DNA from: Mycobacterium sp. 852013-51886_SCH5428379
Lineage (GTDB): Bacteria > Actinomycetota > Actinomycetes > Mycobacteriales > Mycobacteriaceae
Assembly: GCF_001665575.1 (NCBI RefSeq)
Contig: NZ_LZSU01000009.1
Span: 21,486 to 85,485, forward strand
Length of the DNA: 64,000 bases
Direction: 5' to 3'
Shown here: positions 1 to 10,509 of the stretch, piece after piece
How the letters are laid out: each line of letters begins with the position of its first letter
How positions within the stretch are numbered: the first letter of the stretch is position 1
Made by a program: the position numbers and the translations under genes
The notes under the pieces: model-generated
The model's input: the letters and a program-made list of their open reading frames with translations, nothing else
What the model was told of the DNA's origin: nothing
The model's database searches: none

Positions 1-962
<962 letters not shown>

Positions 963-1048
963 TTACCCGCCCCCGGACGATTCGAACCGGCGCCGGTGCC
1001 GGTGCGCCCTCGGGCCGCGGCGCGGTCGCGACGGCGCGTTAGTGTGCT

Positions 1049-2080
1049 GTGGTGACAGCAGCAGACGTGTCGCCGCTCGAAGCGCGGGTGGGCCACTGGT
1101 ACCGGATGGATGGTACGTACCTGGTGGGCCGCGAGAAGATTCGTGAGTACGCCCGGGCGGTCCAGGACTATCACCCCGCGCACTGGGACGTCGCCGCCGC
1201 CGCCGAGCTCGGCTATGCGGACGTGATCGCGCCGCTGACGTTCACCTCCGCACCCGGTATGCAGTGCAACCGGCGGATGTTCGAATCGATCGTCGTCGGC
1301 TACGACACCTACCTGCAGACCGAAGAGGTCTTCGAACAGCACCGCCCGATCGTCGCCGGCGACGAGCTGACCATCGACGTCGAGCTGACCGCGGTGCGCC
1401 GGACGGCCGGCCGGGACTTCATCACCGTGACCAACACCTTCACCGACACCGACGGCGAGCGGGTGCACACGCTGCACACCACGGTCGTCGGCGTCACCGC
1501 CGAGGACATCGACGCAGGCGTGAAGACGGCCGTGCAGAACGCGATGATGCACGACGTCGACTTCTCGGGCGTGGGGTCGCTGGACGCCGACTACGAGAAG
1601 ACGGTGCGCCCCGGGGGCGAGATCCGGATCTCCGAAGGCGGTCTGACTCGCACCCCGGGCACCCCGTCGTTCGACGACGTGAAGGTCGGCGATGAGCTGG
1701 CCGTCCACCACACCCGGCTCTCGCGCGGCGATCTGGTGAACTACGCCGGCGTGGCCGGGGACGCCAACCCGATTCACTGGGACGAGGACATCGCCAAACT
1801 CGCCGGGCTGCCCGACGTCATCGCCCACGGCATGCTCACCATGGGTCTCGGCGCCGGCTTCGCCTCGTCGTGGTCCGGGGATCCCGGTGCGGTCACCCGC
1901 TACACGATCCGGCTGTCCCAGCCGGCGGTGGTCTCGGCCAAGGAGGGCGCCGACATCGAGTTCACCGGCCGAATCAAATCGCTGGATCCCGAGTCTCGCA
2001 GCGGTGTCGTCATCGTCGGCGCGAAGGCCGGCGGTAAGAAGATCTTCGGCCTGGCCACGCTGAACATCCGGTTCAGCTGA
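1049..2080 (+). CDS. Fused HadA/HadB-type (3R)-hydroxyacyl-ACP dehydratase
   Basis: The 343-residue protein has two hot-dog domains: an N-terminal MaoC_dehydrat_N-like half (about residues 5-150) and a C-terminal MaoC half (about 205-335). The C-terminal half holds the hydratase-2 motif: YAGVAGDANPIHW supplies the Asp and His pair and is followed by VIAHGMLTMG. Such fused proteins resemble the mycobacterial HadA/HadB dehydratase subunits that remove water from 3-hydroxyacyl chains during fatty or mycolic acid elongation. The role as a bona fide HadAB is inference; a CoA-dependent hydratase is the alternative. Two GTG codons lie in tandem (1049 and 1052) and either could start the protein. The gene stands alone, divergent from the exporter. 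Confidence 0.82.
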   Translation: MVTAADVSPLEARVGHWYRMDGTYLVGREKIREYARAVQDYHPAHWDVAAAAELGYADVIAPLTFTSAPGMQCNRRMFESIVVGYDTYLQTEEVFEQHRPIVAGDELTIDVELTAVRRTAGRDFITVTNTFTDTDGERVHTLHTTVVGVTAEDIDAGVKTAVQNAMMHDVDFSGVGSLDADYEKTVRPGGEIRISEGGLTRTPGTPSFDDVKVGDELAVHHTRLSRGDLVNYAGVAGDANPIHWDEDIAKLAGLPDVIAHGMLTMGLGAGFASSWSGDPGAVTRYTIRLSQPAVVSAKEGADIEFTGRIKSLDPESRSGVVIVGAKAGGKKIFGLATLNIRFS

Positions 2081-2127
2081 GGGTCGCCTTCCGTTTCGAC
2101 GGTCGGCCGGTGGGGAAGATCACGCCC

Positions 2128-2658
2128 ATGGCCGACATCATCGAACTGGTCTACGCCGATCACGACTGGCTGAGAAGGCAGTTCTTCCGCCTCGACGACG
2201 CCCAGACCGAAGACGAGCTCGCCGCGGTCTGGGATCAGCTCAGTGCGCGGTTGGACGCGCACGCCGAGGCCGAGGAGACGGTGTTCTATCCGGCCCTGCT
2301 CAAGCACGGCGGCAAGGACGATCCCGGCAATCCCGAGGGCGACCCCGAAGACGAGACCGAGGACGCCATCACCGACCACAACGCGATCCGTGACGCGGTG
2401 CGCGCATCGCGCCGGCACAAACCCGGCAGCCCGGAGTGGTTCGAGGCGGTGCTCAAGGCGCGGACCGAGAACGGTGCGCACCTCGACGAGGAGGAGCGGG
2501 AGGCCATGCCCGACTTCATCAAGAGCGCGTCGCTGGAACTCCGTCACCAGCTGGGGATGCAGTGGCTGCAGTTCTACGCCGAGCATGACACCACCCAGGG
2601 AATCGACAACCGGGACAAGGACGCCGACGAGTACATCGAACGGCACTCGGCCCGATGA
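2128..2658 (+). CDS. Hemerythrin HHE-domain protein
   Basis: This 176-residue cytoplasmic protein is mostly acidic and helical. It begins MADIIELVYADHDWLRRQF and carries the histidine/glutamate pattern of HHE cation-binding proteins: HDWL near the N-terminus, HAEAEETVFYPAL around residue 45, an EDAITDHNAIRDAV segment and GAHLDEEE. These residues typically hold a di-iron centre that binds oxygen or senses redox state. I chose ATG 2128 over GTG 2110 because a GGGGA stretch lies about 11 bases upstream and the family usually begins close to this point. Its stop codon overlaps the next start (ATGA at 2655-2658), so the two genes are translationally coupled. Confidence 0.82.
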   Translation: MADIIELVYADHDWLRRQFFRLDDAQTEDELAAVWDQLSARLDAHAEAEETVFYPALLKHGGKDDPGNPEGDPEDETEDAITDHNAIRDAVRASRRHKPGSPEWFEAVLKARTENGAHLDEEEREAMPDFIKSASLELRHQLGMQWLQFYAEHDTTQGIDNRDKDADEYIERHSAR

Positions 2659-3353
2659 CCGTCGTCCTGGCGCTGCGCTGCGCCGACGGTCTGGTCATCG
2701 CGGCCGATTCGCAGATCACCGAACCCGACCGCGGTTTGAGCTACCCGGCCCAGAAGCTGCACGGCTTGGGTGCGAACGCGGCGTGGGCCGGCAGTGGTTC
2801 GCGGGCGGTGCTGTGGGACCTCGAGCAGACGTTCGACGCGCAGCCGGAGACCATCGTCGAGGCCAACGACGTCGGCCGGGCGCTGCAGACCCGCGTGGTG
2901 CCGATCCTGCAGCACCACTACGAGAACTTCATCGAGACCGTTCCGGGCCAGAAAGAGACCGGCTCCACGCCTGCGACATACGTTCTCGCTGTGGGCTATT
3001 CCGACGGTGAACCGTTCATCGTGGACGTCGATCCGCACGGTCTGATCGGGCACTACGAGGACATCGGTTTCCACGCGATCGGCAGCGGAGCGCCGCTGGC
3101 CCAGCAGGCGCGTGCCCTGCTGGCGAATTTCCGGATGAACGAGCGGCCGGTGCAGTACGGCGTGCTGGCCGCGCTGCGGGTGCTCGACGCCCTGGACGAG
3201 ACGTCACCGACCGTCGGGGGTCCGATGGACGTCTGCCGGATCACCCCCGACGGTGCCCAGCACCTGGAGCCCGACGACGTCGACGCGGCGCGGGACGAGG
3301 TGGGCCGTTGGCTGGAGCTCGAGCGCAAGGCACTCGACCGGCTGTTCCGCTGA
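2655..3353 (+). CDS. Proteasome-beta-like Ntn hydrolase, stand-alone
   Basis: The 232-residue protein starts Met-Thr-Val-Val, so removal of the initiator Met would expose Thr1 as an N-terminal nucleophile. Counting from that Thr, Asp17 (in AADSQIT) and Lys33 (in PAQKLHG) fall exactly at the catalytic positions of 20S proteasome beta subunits. A later AIGSGAP (Ser near 143) and a D...TVGGPMDVCRI stretch resemble the conserved Ser129 and Asp166/Ser169 regions. It therefore looks like a proteasome-superfamily peptidase, but it is not the prcBA pair: no propeptide, no alpha subunit and no Mpa or Pup genes are nearby. It is coupled to the hemerythrin gene by a 4-base overlap. Its substrate is unknown. 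Confidence 0.78.
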   Translation: MTVVLALRCADGLVIAADSQITEPDRGLSYPAQKLHGLGANAAWAGSGSRAVLWDLEQTFDAQPETIVEANDVGRALQTRVVPILQHHYENFIETVPGQKETGSTPATYVLAVGYSDGEPFIVDVDPHGLIGHYEDIGFHAIGSGAPLAQQARALLANFRMNERPVQYGVLAALRVLDALDETSPTVGGPMDVCRITPDGAQHLEPDDVDAARDEVGRWLELERKALDRLFR

Positions 3354-3366
3354 CGGATCCGCCTGG

Positions 3367-4221
3367 TCAGTCCCGGTCGGACCACCGGAAAACGGTCAGA
3401 CAGCCGATCAGGCCGCCGACACTCCACGCCGTGAGCACCAGGAAGATCCGCCAGTGCTCCCAGCTGCCCGCCGGTTCGATCGAGACCATCTCCGGCGGCA
3501 GCAGCACCGAGCGGAACCCCTGCGCCATCCACTTGACCGGGAACACCGACCCCACGATGAGCATCCACGTCGGCAGCACCATCAGCGGCACGTAGGTGCC
3601 CGACAGGAACTGCAGACCCACGGCAGGACCGTTGGTCAGGACGGCGGCCGACAGTGCGTTGCCGGCGATGTTGCTGATGAGGATGCCGAGCAGTGAGCAG
3701 CTCACGATGCCCAGCACGAAGACCCACCCGAGGGTGAACCACTCGAAAGCGCCCGTGGGCAATCGGAGGTCGAAGACGAACACTCCGACCGCCAGCAGGA
3801 TCAGCACCTCGGCGAGGCTGACGATCGCGACGAGCATGATCTTGCCGATGAAGTATGACGACGCGGTCGCGGGAGTCCCCCGCAGCCGCCGCAGCGCTCC
3901 GCTGTCCCGGTCGGCGGCGATGCTGATGCCGAGGTTGATGAACGACGTCGACAGGATGCCGTAGGCCAGCATGCTGGCGGCGATCACCGTGCCGGTGGTG
4001 ATGTCGCTGCCCGGCAGCCGCTCCGAGAAGATCGACCCGAGCAGCAGGCAGATCACCGCGGGCATCGAGAACGTCAGCGCCAGCTGTTCGGGCCTGCGGT
4101 AGAACATCTTCAGTTCGGGGATGACGCGGGAGAACCCGATTCGCACCGCCGACGGCAGCGCGGCGGTGGAATGCCGGGTGCGTTGGCGCGCCGGCGAGAT
4201 CCGGTCCTGACCGACGGACAT
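3367..4221 (-). CDS. ABC-2 type transporter permease
   Basis: This 284-residue integral membrane protein starts at ATG 4221-4219, which shares one base with the TGA of the ATPase gene (TGATG). A soluble N-terminal arm ends near FYRRPEQLALTF and is followed by about six hydrophobic segments, including a long GWVFVLGIVSCSLLGILIS helix, in the layout of ABC-2 membrane proteins. Together with the upstream ATPase it would form a two-gene exporter. As the last gene of the antiporter/flavoprotein/PKS operon it most likely exports, or gives resistance to, the polyketide product; that link is inference from gene order. It ends 13 bases before the stop of the convergent Ntn-hydrolase gene. Confidence 0.85.
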   Translation of the reverse strand: MSVGQDRISPARQRTRHSTAALPSAVRIGFSRVIPELKMFYRRPEQLALTFSMPAVICLLLGSIFSERLPGSDITTGTVIAASMLAYGILSTSFINLGISIAADRDSGALRRLRGTPATASSYFIGKIMLVAIVSLAEVLILLAVGVFVFDLRLPTGAFEWFTLGWVFVLGIVSCSLLGILISNIAGNALSAAVLTNGPAVGLQFLSGTYVPLMVLPTWMLIVGSVFPVKWMAQGFRSVLLPPEMVSIEPAGSWEHWRIFLVLTAWSVGGLIGCLTVFRWSDRD

Positions 4222-5060
4222 CACGCCAGCCCGATCAGATGCAGATACGCGTCTTCCAGCGTCGGCCGCGTGACGGTAAGTTCGGCCAGTTCCGCGCCGT
4301 GCGCGCTGCGCTGCCGGATCAGTTCGGTCGGGCGGTCGGTGTGCTCGACGTGCACCTGGTCGCCCTCGACCCAGCGGACCGTCGCGGCCCCGGTCATGTG
4401 CGCGGTCAACCGCGTCGGCGTGTCCACGGCCACCACGCTGCCTGCGGCGATCACCGCGACCCGATCCGCCAGCGCCGCAGCCTCTTCGAGATAGTGCGTG
4501 GTCAGCAGGATCGTGGTGCCGTCGGCAGCCAACAGCCGGATGAGGTCCCAGAACTGCCGCCGCGCCTCGGGGTCGAAGCCGGTGGTGGGCTCGTCCAGGA
4601 ACAGCAGATCGGGCATGCCGATGATGCCGAGCGCGACGTCGAGGCGGCGGCGCTGACCGCCGGACAGGGCCCGCACCTGCTTCCCGGCCGCGGCGGTGAG
4701 GCCCACGAGCTCCAGCACGTCGGCCGGGGCGCGGGTGGCGCCGTAACACCGCGTGAACATCTGCACCGTCTCCGCGACGGTCAGCATTCCGGCGTCGCTC
4801 ACCTCCTGCAGCACGATGCCGATCCGGGCCCGCCACGCTCGGCCCGCCGTCCCGGGGTCCTCCCCCAGCACTGCGACCTCACCCGCATCGCGGCGGCGGT
4901 TGCCCTCGAGGATCTCGATCGTCGTCGACTTACCCGCACCGTTGGGGCCGAGGATGGCGAAAACCTCCCCGTATCCGACGTCCAGGTCGAGGTCGCGCAC
5001 CGCAGGCACCCGCCCATAGGCCTTCGACAACCCCCGAACGTGGACTGCGGACGCGATCAC
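4221..5060 (-). CDS. ABC transporter ATP-binding protein
   Basis: A 279-residue ATPase of the drug/antibiotic export (DrrA-like) type. It shows Walker A GPNGAGKST near residue 40, the ABC signature LSGGQRRR near 135, Walker B LLFLDEP near 155 and the H-loop in LTTHYLEEA. The C-terminal 70 residues form the usual short accessory region ending with TLEDAYLHLIG. The start GTG (5060-5058) overlaps the PKS stop as GTGA, so its translation depends on the PKS message. It pairs with the permease immediately downstream. The strict coupling to a PKS argues for export of, or self-protection from, that product. Confidence 0.92.
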   Translation of the reverse strand: MIASAVHVRGLSKAYGRVPAVRDLDLDVGYGEVFAILGPNGAGKSTTIEILEGNRRRDAGEVAVLGEDPGTAGRAWRARIGIVLQEVSDAGMLTVAETVQMFTRCYGATRAPADVLELVGLTAAAGKQVRALSGGQRRRLDVALGIIGMPDLLFLDEPTTGFDPEARRQFWDLIRLLAADGTTILLTTHYLEEAAALADRVAVIAAGSVVAVDTPTRLTAHMTGAATVRWVEGDQVHVEHTDRPTELIRQRSAHGAELAELTVTRPTLEDAYLHLIGLA

Positions 5061-8000
5061 GACGTCGCTCCCCCGGTCTCCGGTTCGGCGGGCTGCGCCT
5101 CGAGTTCTGCCAGCAGGCGACGCAGTTCGTCGTCGGACAGTTCCTCGATCAGCCGGTCCACCCCCTCGTCGGTCACCGGTTGCCCGTCAGGTGCGTCGTC
5201 GGTGGCGGGGACGTCCGCATGAACCTCGCGCAGATCGGTCAGGATGCGCTCGGCCAGCGAGTTCACGCTCACACCCCGCAGGATCTCGAGCACCGGCAGG
5301 TCGATCGAGAACATCGTGTTGATGCGGACACGGAAATCCATGGCCATCATCGAGTCCAGACCGATGTCGTCGAGCATGTCGTCGGGTTCGATGTCGGTCA
5401 CGGCGGTGTCGAATACGGCGGCCACCAGACGCCGCACGTGGTCGGCGACCACCGCCCGGCGCTCGGCCTCCGGGGTCGCGGCCAGCACATCGAGGATCGA
5501 GGCGTCCGAATCATCTTCTGCCGCAGTCGGTCCGGATGCCTGCAAATCGGAGAACATGGCCGGCAGGTGTCCACCGAGGCCGGCCTGGCGGGCCCGGCCC
5601 CAGTCGGCGGTGATGGCGACGACGTTGGCCGCCCGCTGGTTGACGAGGCGGTCGAGGATCCGACCGCCGACCGCGGGGGTGATCAGCTCGATACCCCGAT
5701 GCGCGTAGATCTTCTCGAGGTGCAGCTCTTCGACCATGCCCACCGACCACGGCCCCCAGCCGATCGTCAGAGCCGGCAGACCCTGTGCCTGACGGTGATG
5801 CGCGAAGGCGTCGAGGAAGGCGTTGGCCGCCGCGTAATTACCCTGGCCCGGTGCGGCAATGGTCGAGCCGGCCGACCCGAACATGACGAAGAACTCGAGG
5901 TCGTGGCCGGCGAAGGCCTCGTGCAGGATCCGGGTTCCCGTCACCTTCGGCCGCAGCACCTTGACGAAGTCGTCCTCGTCCATGTTCACCAGCAGCTGGT
6001 CGGCGACGACTCCTGCGGCGTGGATGATTCCGCGGACCGGCCGGCCGCCGTCGCGGGTGTGGTCGCGCAACCATGCGGCCACCTGGTCGGCGTCGGTGAT
6101 GTCGACGCTGGCGGTGGCGACGTGCGCGCCGAGGCGTTCGACTGCGCGGATGGTGCTGACGGTGGCGAAGTGGGGATCGCCTTCGGTGAGGTCCGCCCAA
6201 CTGCTTCGCGGGGGGATGCTGCTGCGGCCGAGCAGGGTGATGTGCCGCGCGCCCTTCTCGGCGAGGTAGGTGGCCACGACACGGCCGAGCGCCCCGGCGC
6301 CGCCGGTGACGACGTACGTCGCGTCGGGGGTCAGTTTGGTCGGGAACGGCTTGGTCAGCCCGGCGCACGGACGCAGCCGGGGCACGAACGCCGCGCCGGT
6401 GCGCAGGGCGAGCTGATCGTCGGCGCCGTCGCTGAGCAGCTGATCGACGATATGCGAGGCGATTTCGGCGTGGCCGTCGGCGAGATCGATGTCGATGAGG
6501 CCGCCCCAGTACTCGCCGAGTTCCTGATGGCCTATGACGCGTCCGAGTCCCCAGATCGCCGCCTGGCCGACACCGCTGAGCGACGTCCCGGGCGCGGGTT
6601 GCGCATTCGCGGTGACCAGGTGCAGCCGCGGTGTGGTCCCGTCCCGGCCGATCAGCGCCTTGACCAGCCGCAGCACGGCCAGGGCTCCCCGTTCCGGCTC
6701 GGGCTGATCGACGGCGCGGAAGTCGACGACCCCGACCGCCACTCCGGCGCTGTCCAGTTGGGCGGCAACGAGTTCGGCGTCACCGATCGTCTGGACCCAC
6801 TGTCCTCGGGCGGTGAGTTCGCCGGCCACCGCCGCACCGACGCCGTGGTCGTCGGTCAGCACGAGCCAGGACCGGTCTGCCTCCGTAGCCGGGACGGGTT
6901 CCGGTGCATCGGGGATGCGGGGGACCCACTGGATCTCGTAGAGCCCCTTGTCGATGTGCTCGGCCGACATCCGCGACGAAGCGCTCAGCGACTGCACGAC
7001 GAATCCGTCGAAGACGGCGAGCGTACGACCCTCGGCTCCGCTGACGATGATGTCGCATTCGACCGCTTCGCTGGTCGCCTCGACGACGTCGACGCGAACC
7101 GACATGTTCTCCTCGGCCGGGCCATATACCGCGCAGTGCCGGATCCGTGTCGGCAGATACGGATCCTCGCTCTCTTTCTGACCGAGAAACGGCGCACCGA
7201 AGAGTGTTTGGAACGCACCGTCGATCAGCGCAGGGTGAAAACAGTAGTCGCCGAGGCCGGCGGTGATCCCGTCGGGCACGGCGATGTCTGCGATGGCCCA
7301 GTCCTCCCCGGCGGTCACCCGGCGCACCGAACGGAACGCATCGCCGTAGTCGAAGCCGATCGCCTCGGTACGGGCGTAGAAGTCACCACCGTCGATTTCG
7401 GCGACCGGTTCGGCCGTCCCGTGGTCGCCGCGCCCGGCGGGTGCTGTGGGCAGCGTGTTGAGTTCGGCGGTCGCGGTGATCGCCCACTTCAGATCACCGT
7501 CGGCCGTCGCGGTGAACGCCGCGAACTCCAGCGCGCCGGTGTCCTGGTTGAGCGTGGTCCGCAGGATCGGATCGCAGGTGTCGTCGAGCAGGACGGCGCG
7601 GTGCAGTACCAGGTTGTCCACGCTGTGATGAGACCCGTACGTCGCTTTCGCGGCGGCCACCGCCATCTCGATGTACACCGAGCCGGGCAGCACCACGCTG
7701 CCCTGCACCCGGTGGTCGGCGAGGAACGCGTTCACCAGGGTGCTGATCTCGGCTTCCCAGGTGGGGTGCACACCGCTGACCGGCTGGCCCAGCAGCGGAT
7801 GGACGGGGCGGTAGAACAGCGACTCCGTCGTCTCCTGCGTCTCGACCCAGTAGCGCTTGGTCTGCCATGGATAGGACGGCAGCTTCAGCACCCGGCCGGG
7901 ACGGGAATGTACCGCCTCCCAATCGATGTCATGACCATGGCTGTGCAGGGCGCCGACGCAGTCCAGCAGCGTGCGGGCGTCGTCGTGGCCGCGACGCTGC

Positions 8001-10501
8001 GTCGCGGTCAGCGACACCCGCTGCTGCCCCGCGGTTTCGAATACCGATGCCGCCAGCACCGGATGCGGACCGATTTCGACGAAGTGCGTGTACCCGTCAT
8101 CGAGCATCCGGCGGATCGCCGGTTCGAACAGGACGGTGGCGCGGGTGTTCTGCCACCAGTAGGCCGCACCCGCGGCATATTCGTCGAGGCGCTCCCCGGT
8201 GACCGTGGAGTACAGCGGAACTGCGGCGGTCTTCGACGACAACCCGTCGAAGGCCTGCAGGAGCTCGTCTCGGATCTGATCCATGTAGTGGGTGTGGTAG
8301 GGCACCTGCACCGCCAAATGGCGGTTGAAGATCTGCGCCTCGTCGAGTTGCCGCGCGAGGTCTTCGAGTACATCTCCGTCGCCCGCGACGGTCACGGCCG
8401 ACGGGCTGTTGATCGCCGCCACCGACACCCGGCGGCCGAACTCGTCGAGCACCTTCTCGTCGACGGTGCGCATCAGGGTGTCGGCGTCCAGGCCGACGGC
8501 CAGCATGCGGCCCTGCCCCGTCGTGCGCTGCTGGAGCCGGCTGCGGTGGTAGATCACCTCGACCGCCTGCTCGAAGGTGAGCAGACCGGCGAGATGGTGT
8601 GCGGCGACCTCGCCCGCGCTGTGGCCGATGACGGCGTCGGGCCGGACGCCGAACGCCGCGAGCTGCTCGGCGAGTGCAACCTGTACGGCGAAGTTCGCCG
8701 GCTGCGCGATCTCGGTCTCGGTCATCCGCGAAGAGTCCTCGTCGCGGCGGAGTTCCTCGAGCAGTGACCAGTCGGCGTAGCGGGACAGCTCCCGGTCGCA
8801 CCGCACGATGCTGTCGGTGAACACGGGGAAGACGTCGAGCAGTCCGCGGCACATCCGCCACCACTGCGGGCCCATCCCGGTGCACACGAACGCTAGTTTC
8901 GGTGCGGTCGTGGCGATGCGGCCCGTGGTGAGCTGTCCGGCGTCGGCGACCGCATGCAGTCGCTCGCGCGCCTCGGCGACGGTCTCGGCGACGACGGTAT
9001 GGCGGTGGTTGAGATGGGTGCGCCGCCTGCCCAGGGTGTACCCGAGGTCGTCGAGCGCGACGTCGGGATGGGCGTCGAGGTGCTCGGCGAGCTGTCCGGC
9101 CACCGCGAGCAGCGCTTCCTCGCTGCGGGCCGAGATGGGCAGCAGGACCGGTGCCGGCGACGGGTCGATGGCTGGGATCGGTTCGCGGGCAGGCGGTTCG
9201 GCCAATACCACATGGGCGTTGGTGCCCCCGAACCCGAAGGAGTTGACGCCGGCGATCCGACGGCTCCGGGCGGGGAACGGCCGGCCCGTGCCGGGGATAT
9301 CTATCTTCAACTCGTCGAGCGACACGTGCCGGGTGGGGGCGTCCAGGTGCAGATTGGCGGGAATGTGGCCCCGGTCGACGACCAGCGCCGCCTTGATCAG
9401 CCCGGCGACCCCGGCGCCGGCTTCCAGGTGGCCGATGTTGGTCTTGACCGAACCCACCAGCAGTGGGTCGCTCGCGGGCCGGTCGGCGGCCAGCGCCCGC
9501 CCGAGTGCCCGCAGTTCGATGGGATCGCCGACGGGCGTTCCGGTGCCGTGTGCCTCGACGTACGCCACGTCGGCGGGTTGCACACCGGCGCGCCGCAGGG
9601 CGCTTCTGATCGCCGCCTCCTGGGCGTCCTCGCGCGGCACGGTGATGCCGTCGGTGTGACCATCCTGCGATACCGCGGTACCGAGAATCTGGGCGTAGAT
9701 CGCGTCGCCGTCGCGCACTGCCTGCTCGAGCGGTTTGATGACGACGATGGCGCCACCCTCTCCGCGCGCATAGCCGTCGGCCGAATCCGAGAACGCCTTG
9801 GACCGGCCCTCGGGGCTGAGGAATCCGCTCTTGGACTCGGCGATGGCGGTGTTCGGACCGACCATGATGTTCACCCCGCCGGCCAGGGCGAGCACGCTCT
9901 CCCCGCTCCAGATGCTCTGTGCCGCAAGGTGGACGGCCACCAGGGAACTCGAGCACGCGGTGTCCACCGACATGCTGGGCCCGCGGAAGTCGAAGGCGTA
10001 GGACAGCCGGTTGGCCAGCATTGTCATCATCATTCCGGTCGCGGAATGGGATTTGAAGCGGTAGCGACTGGTGCGGCCCTGGTTCTGCAGCAGCTGGTAG
10101 TCCAGCGTGAAGCCGCCGACGAATACGCCGACATCGGTGCCCGCCAGCCCGTCGGCGGGAATCCCGCCATCCTCCAGCGCCTCCCATGTGGCCTGCAGCA
10201 GCAGGCGCTGCTGGGGATCCAGGGAATGCGCCTCCCGCGGGGAGATCCCGAAGAACTGGGGGTCGAATTGGTCGATGTCACTGAGGAATCCACCGCGGTC
10301 GGTGACGATCTTGCCGATCTTCGCCGGGTTGGGATCGTGGTAGCGGGGGCCGTGCCAACGCGTTTCGGGGACGACTCTGGTCGCGTCGGTGCCGCTGCAC
10401 AGCAGCTCCCAGAAGCGCTCTGCCGAGTCGGCGCCGCCGGGGAAGCGGCATCCGATGCCGACGATCGCCAAGGGCGCGGGCGTGGTGGGTTCGGTGCTCA
10501 T
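5057..10501 (-). CDS. Type I polyketide synthase, KS-AT-DH-KR-ACP
   Basis: One module of about 1,814 residues. In order: ketosynthase (about 10-435; active Cys in DTACSSS near 187, plus EAHGTGT and KTNIGHLEAG), acyltransferase (about 550-860; GHSAGE near 632), double hot-dog dehydratase (about 900-1190; HRVQGSVVLP near 933 and HPALIDGAFQ), ketoreductase (about 1390-1600; TGGAGALG near 1403) and an acyl carrier domain (Ser in GLDSM near 1720). No enoylreductase, methyltransferase or thioesterase is seen, so chain release must happen elsewhere. This layout matches iterative 6-methylsalicylate or polyene-type synthases as well as single elongation modules. The tail is acidic and helical (LSDDELRRLLAELEA). 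I chose ATG 10501; TTG 10513, overlapping the previous stop, is possible. Confidence 0.93.
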   Translation of the reverse strand: MSTEPTTPAPLAIVGIGCRFPGGADSAERFWELLCSGTDATRVVPETRWHGPRYHDPNPAKIGKIVTDRGGFLSDIDQFDPQFFGISPREAHSLDPQQRLLLQATWEALEDGGIPADGLAGTDVGVFVGGFTLDYQLLQNQGRTSRYRFKSHSATGMMMTMLANRLSYAFDFRGPSMSVDTACSSSLVAVHLAAQSIWSGESVLALAGGVNIMVGPNTAIAESKSGFLSPEGRSKAFSDSADGYARGEGGAIVVIKPLEQAVRDGDAIYAQILGTAVSQDGHTDGITVPREDAQEAAIRSALRRAGVQPADVAYVEAHGTGTPVGDPIELRALGRALAADRPASDPLLVGSVKTNIGHLEAGAGVAGLIKAALVVDRGHIPANLHLDAPTRHVSLDELKIDIPGTGRPFPARSRRIAGVNSFGFGGTNAHVVLAEPPAREPIPAIDPSPAPVLLPISARSEEALLAVAGQLAEHLDAHPDVALDDLGYTLGRRRTHLNHRHTVVAETVAEARERLHAVADAGQLTTGRIATTAPKLAFVCTGMGPQWWRMCRGLLDVFPVFTDSIVRCDRELSRYADWSLLEELRRDEDSSRMTETEIAQPANFAVQVALAEQLAAFGVRPDAVIGHSAGEVAAHHLAGLLTFEQAVEVIYHRSRLQQRTTGQGRMLAVGLDADTLMRTVDEKVLDEFGRRVSVAAINSPSAVTVAGDGDVLEDLARQLDEAQIFNRHLAVQVPYHTHYMDQIRDELLQAFDGLSSKTAAVPLYSTVTGERLDEYAAGAAYWWQNTRATVLFEPAIRRMLDDGYTHFVEIGPHPVLAASVFETAGQQRVSLTATQRRGHDDARTLLDCVGALHSHGHDIDWEAVHSRPGRVLKLPSYPWQTKRYWVETQETTESLFYRPVHPLLGQPVSGVHPTWEAEISTLVNAFLADHRVQGSVVLPGSVYIEMAVAAAKATYGSHHSVDNLVLHRAVLLDDTCDPILRTTLNQDTGALEFAAFTATADGDLKWAITATAELNTLPTAPAGRGDHGTAEPVAEIDGGDFYARTEAIGFDYGDAFRSVRRVTAGEDWAIADIAVPDGITAGLGDYCFHPALIDGAFQTLFGAPFLGQKESEDPYLPTRIRHCAVYGPAEENMSVRVDVVEATSEAVECDIIVSGAEGRTLAVFDGFVVQSLSASSRMSAEHIDKGLYEIQWVPRIPDAPEPVPATEADRSWLVLTDDHGVGAAVAGELTARGQWVQTIGDAELVAAQLDSAGVAVGVVDFRAVDQPEPERGALAVLRLVKALIGRDGTTPRLHLVTANAQPAPGTSLSGVGQAAIWGLGRVIGHQELGEYWGGLIDIDLADGHAEIASHIVDQLLSDGADDQLALRTGAAFVPRLRPCAGLTKPFPTKLTPDATYVVTGGAGALGRVVATYLAEKGARHITLLGRSSIPPRSSWADLTEGDPHFATVSTIRAVERLGAHVATASVDITDADQVAAWLRDHTRDGGRPVRGIIHAAGVVADQLLVNMDEDDFVKVLRPKVTGTRILHEAFAGHDLEFFVMFGSAGSTIAAPGQGNYAAANAFLDAFAHHRQAQGLPALTIGWGPWSVGMVEELHLEKIYAHRGIELITPAVGGRILDRLVNQRAANVVAITADWGRARQAGLGGHLPAMFSDLQASGPTAAEDDSDASILDVLAATPEAERRAVVADHVRRLVAAVFDTAVTDIEPDDMLDDIGLDSMMAMDFRVRINTMFSIDLPVLEILRGVSVNSLAERILTDLREVHADVPATDDAPDGQPVTDEGVDRLIEELSDDELRRLLAELEAQPAEPETGGATS

Positions 10502-10509
10502 CGTGGTAC

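Noticed and set aside
979..988. GATTCGAACC, resembling the T-loop of a tRNA on the minus strand
   Set aside because: The flanking bases do not form a T-stem of five pairs, and no acceptor stem or anticodon arm can be drawn around it.
5180..8767. Plus-strand open frame of about 1,195 codons antisense to the PKS
   Set aside because: It is the mirror of a GC-rich coding frame; its composition is shadow-like, it has no recognisable domain, and the PKS domains on the other strand are unambiguous.
8097..10187. Long minus-strand frame of about 696 codons within the PKS
   Set aside because: It is an Arg/Gly/His-rich alternative frame of the ketosynthase-acyltransferase region with no family match.
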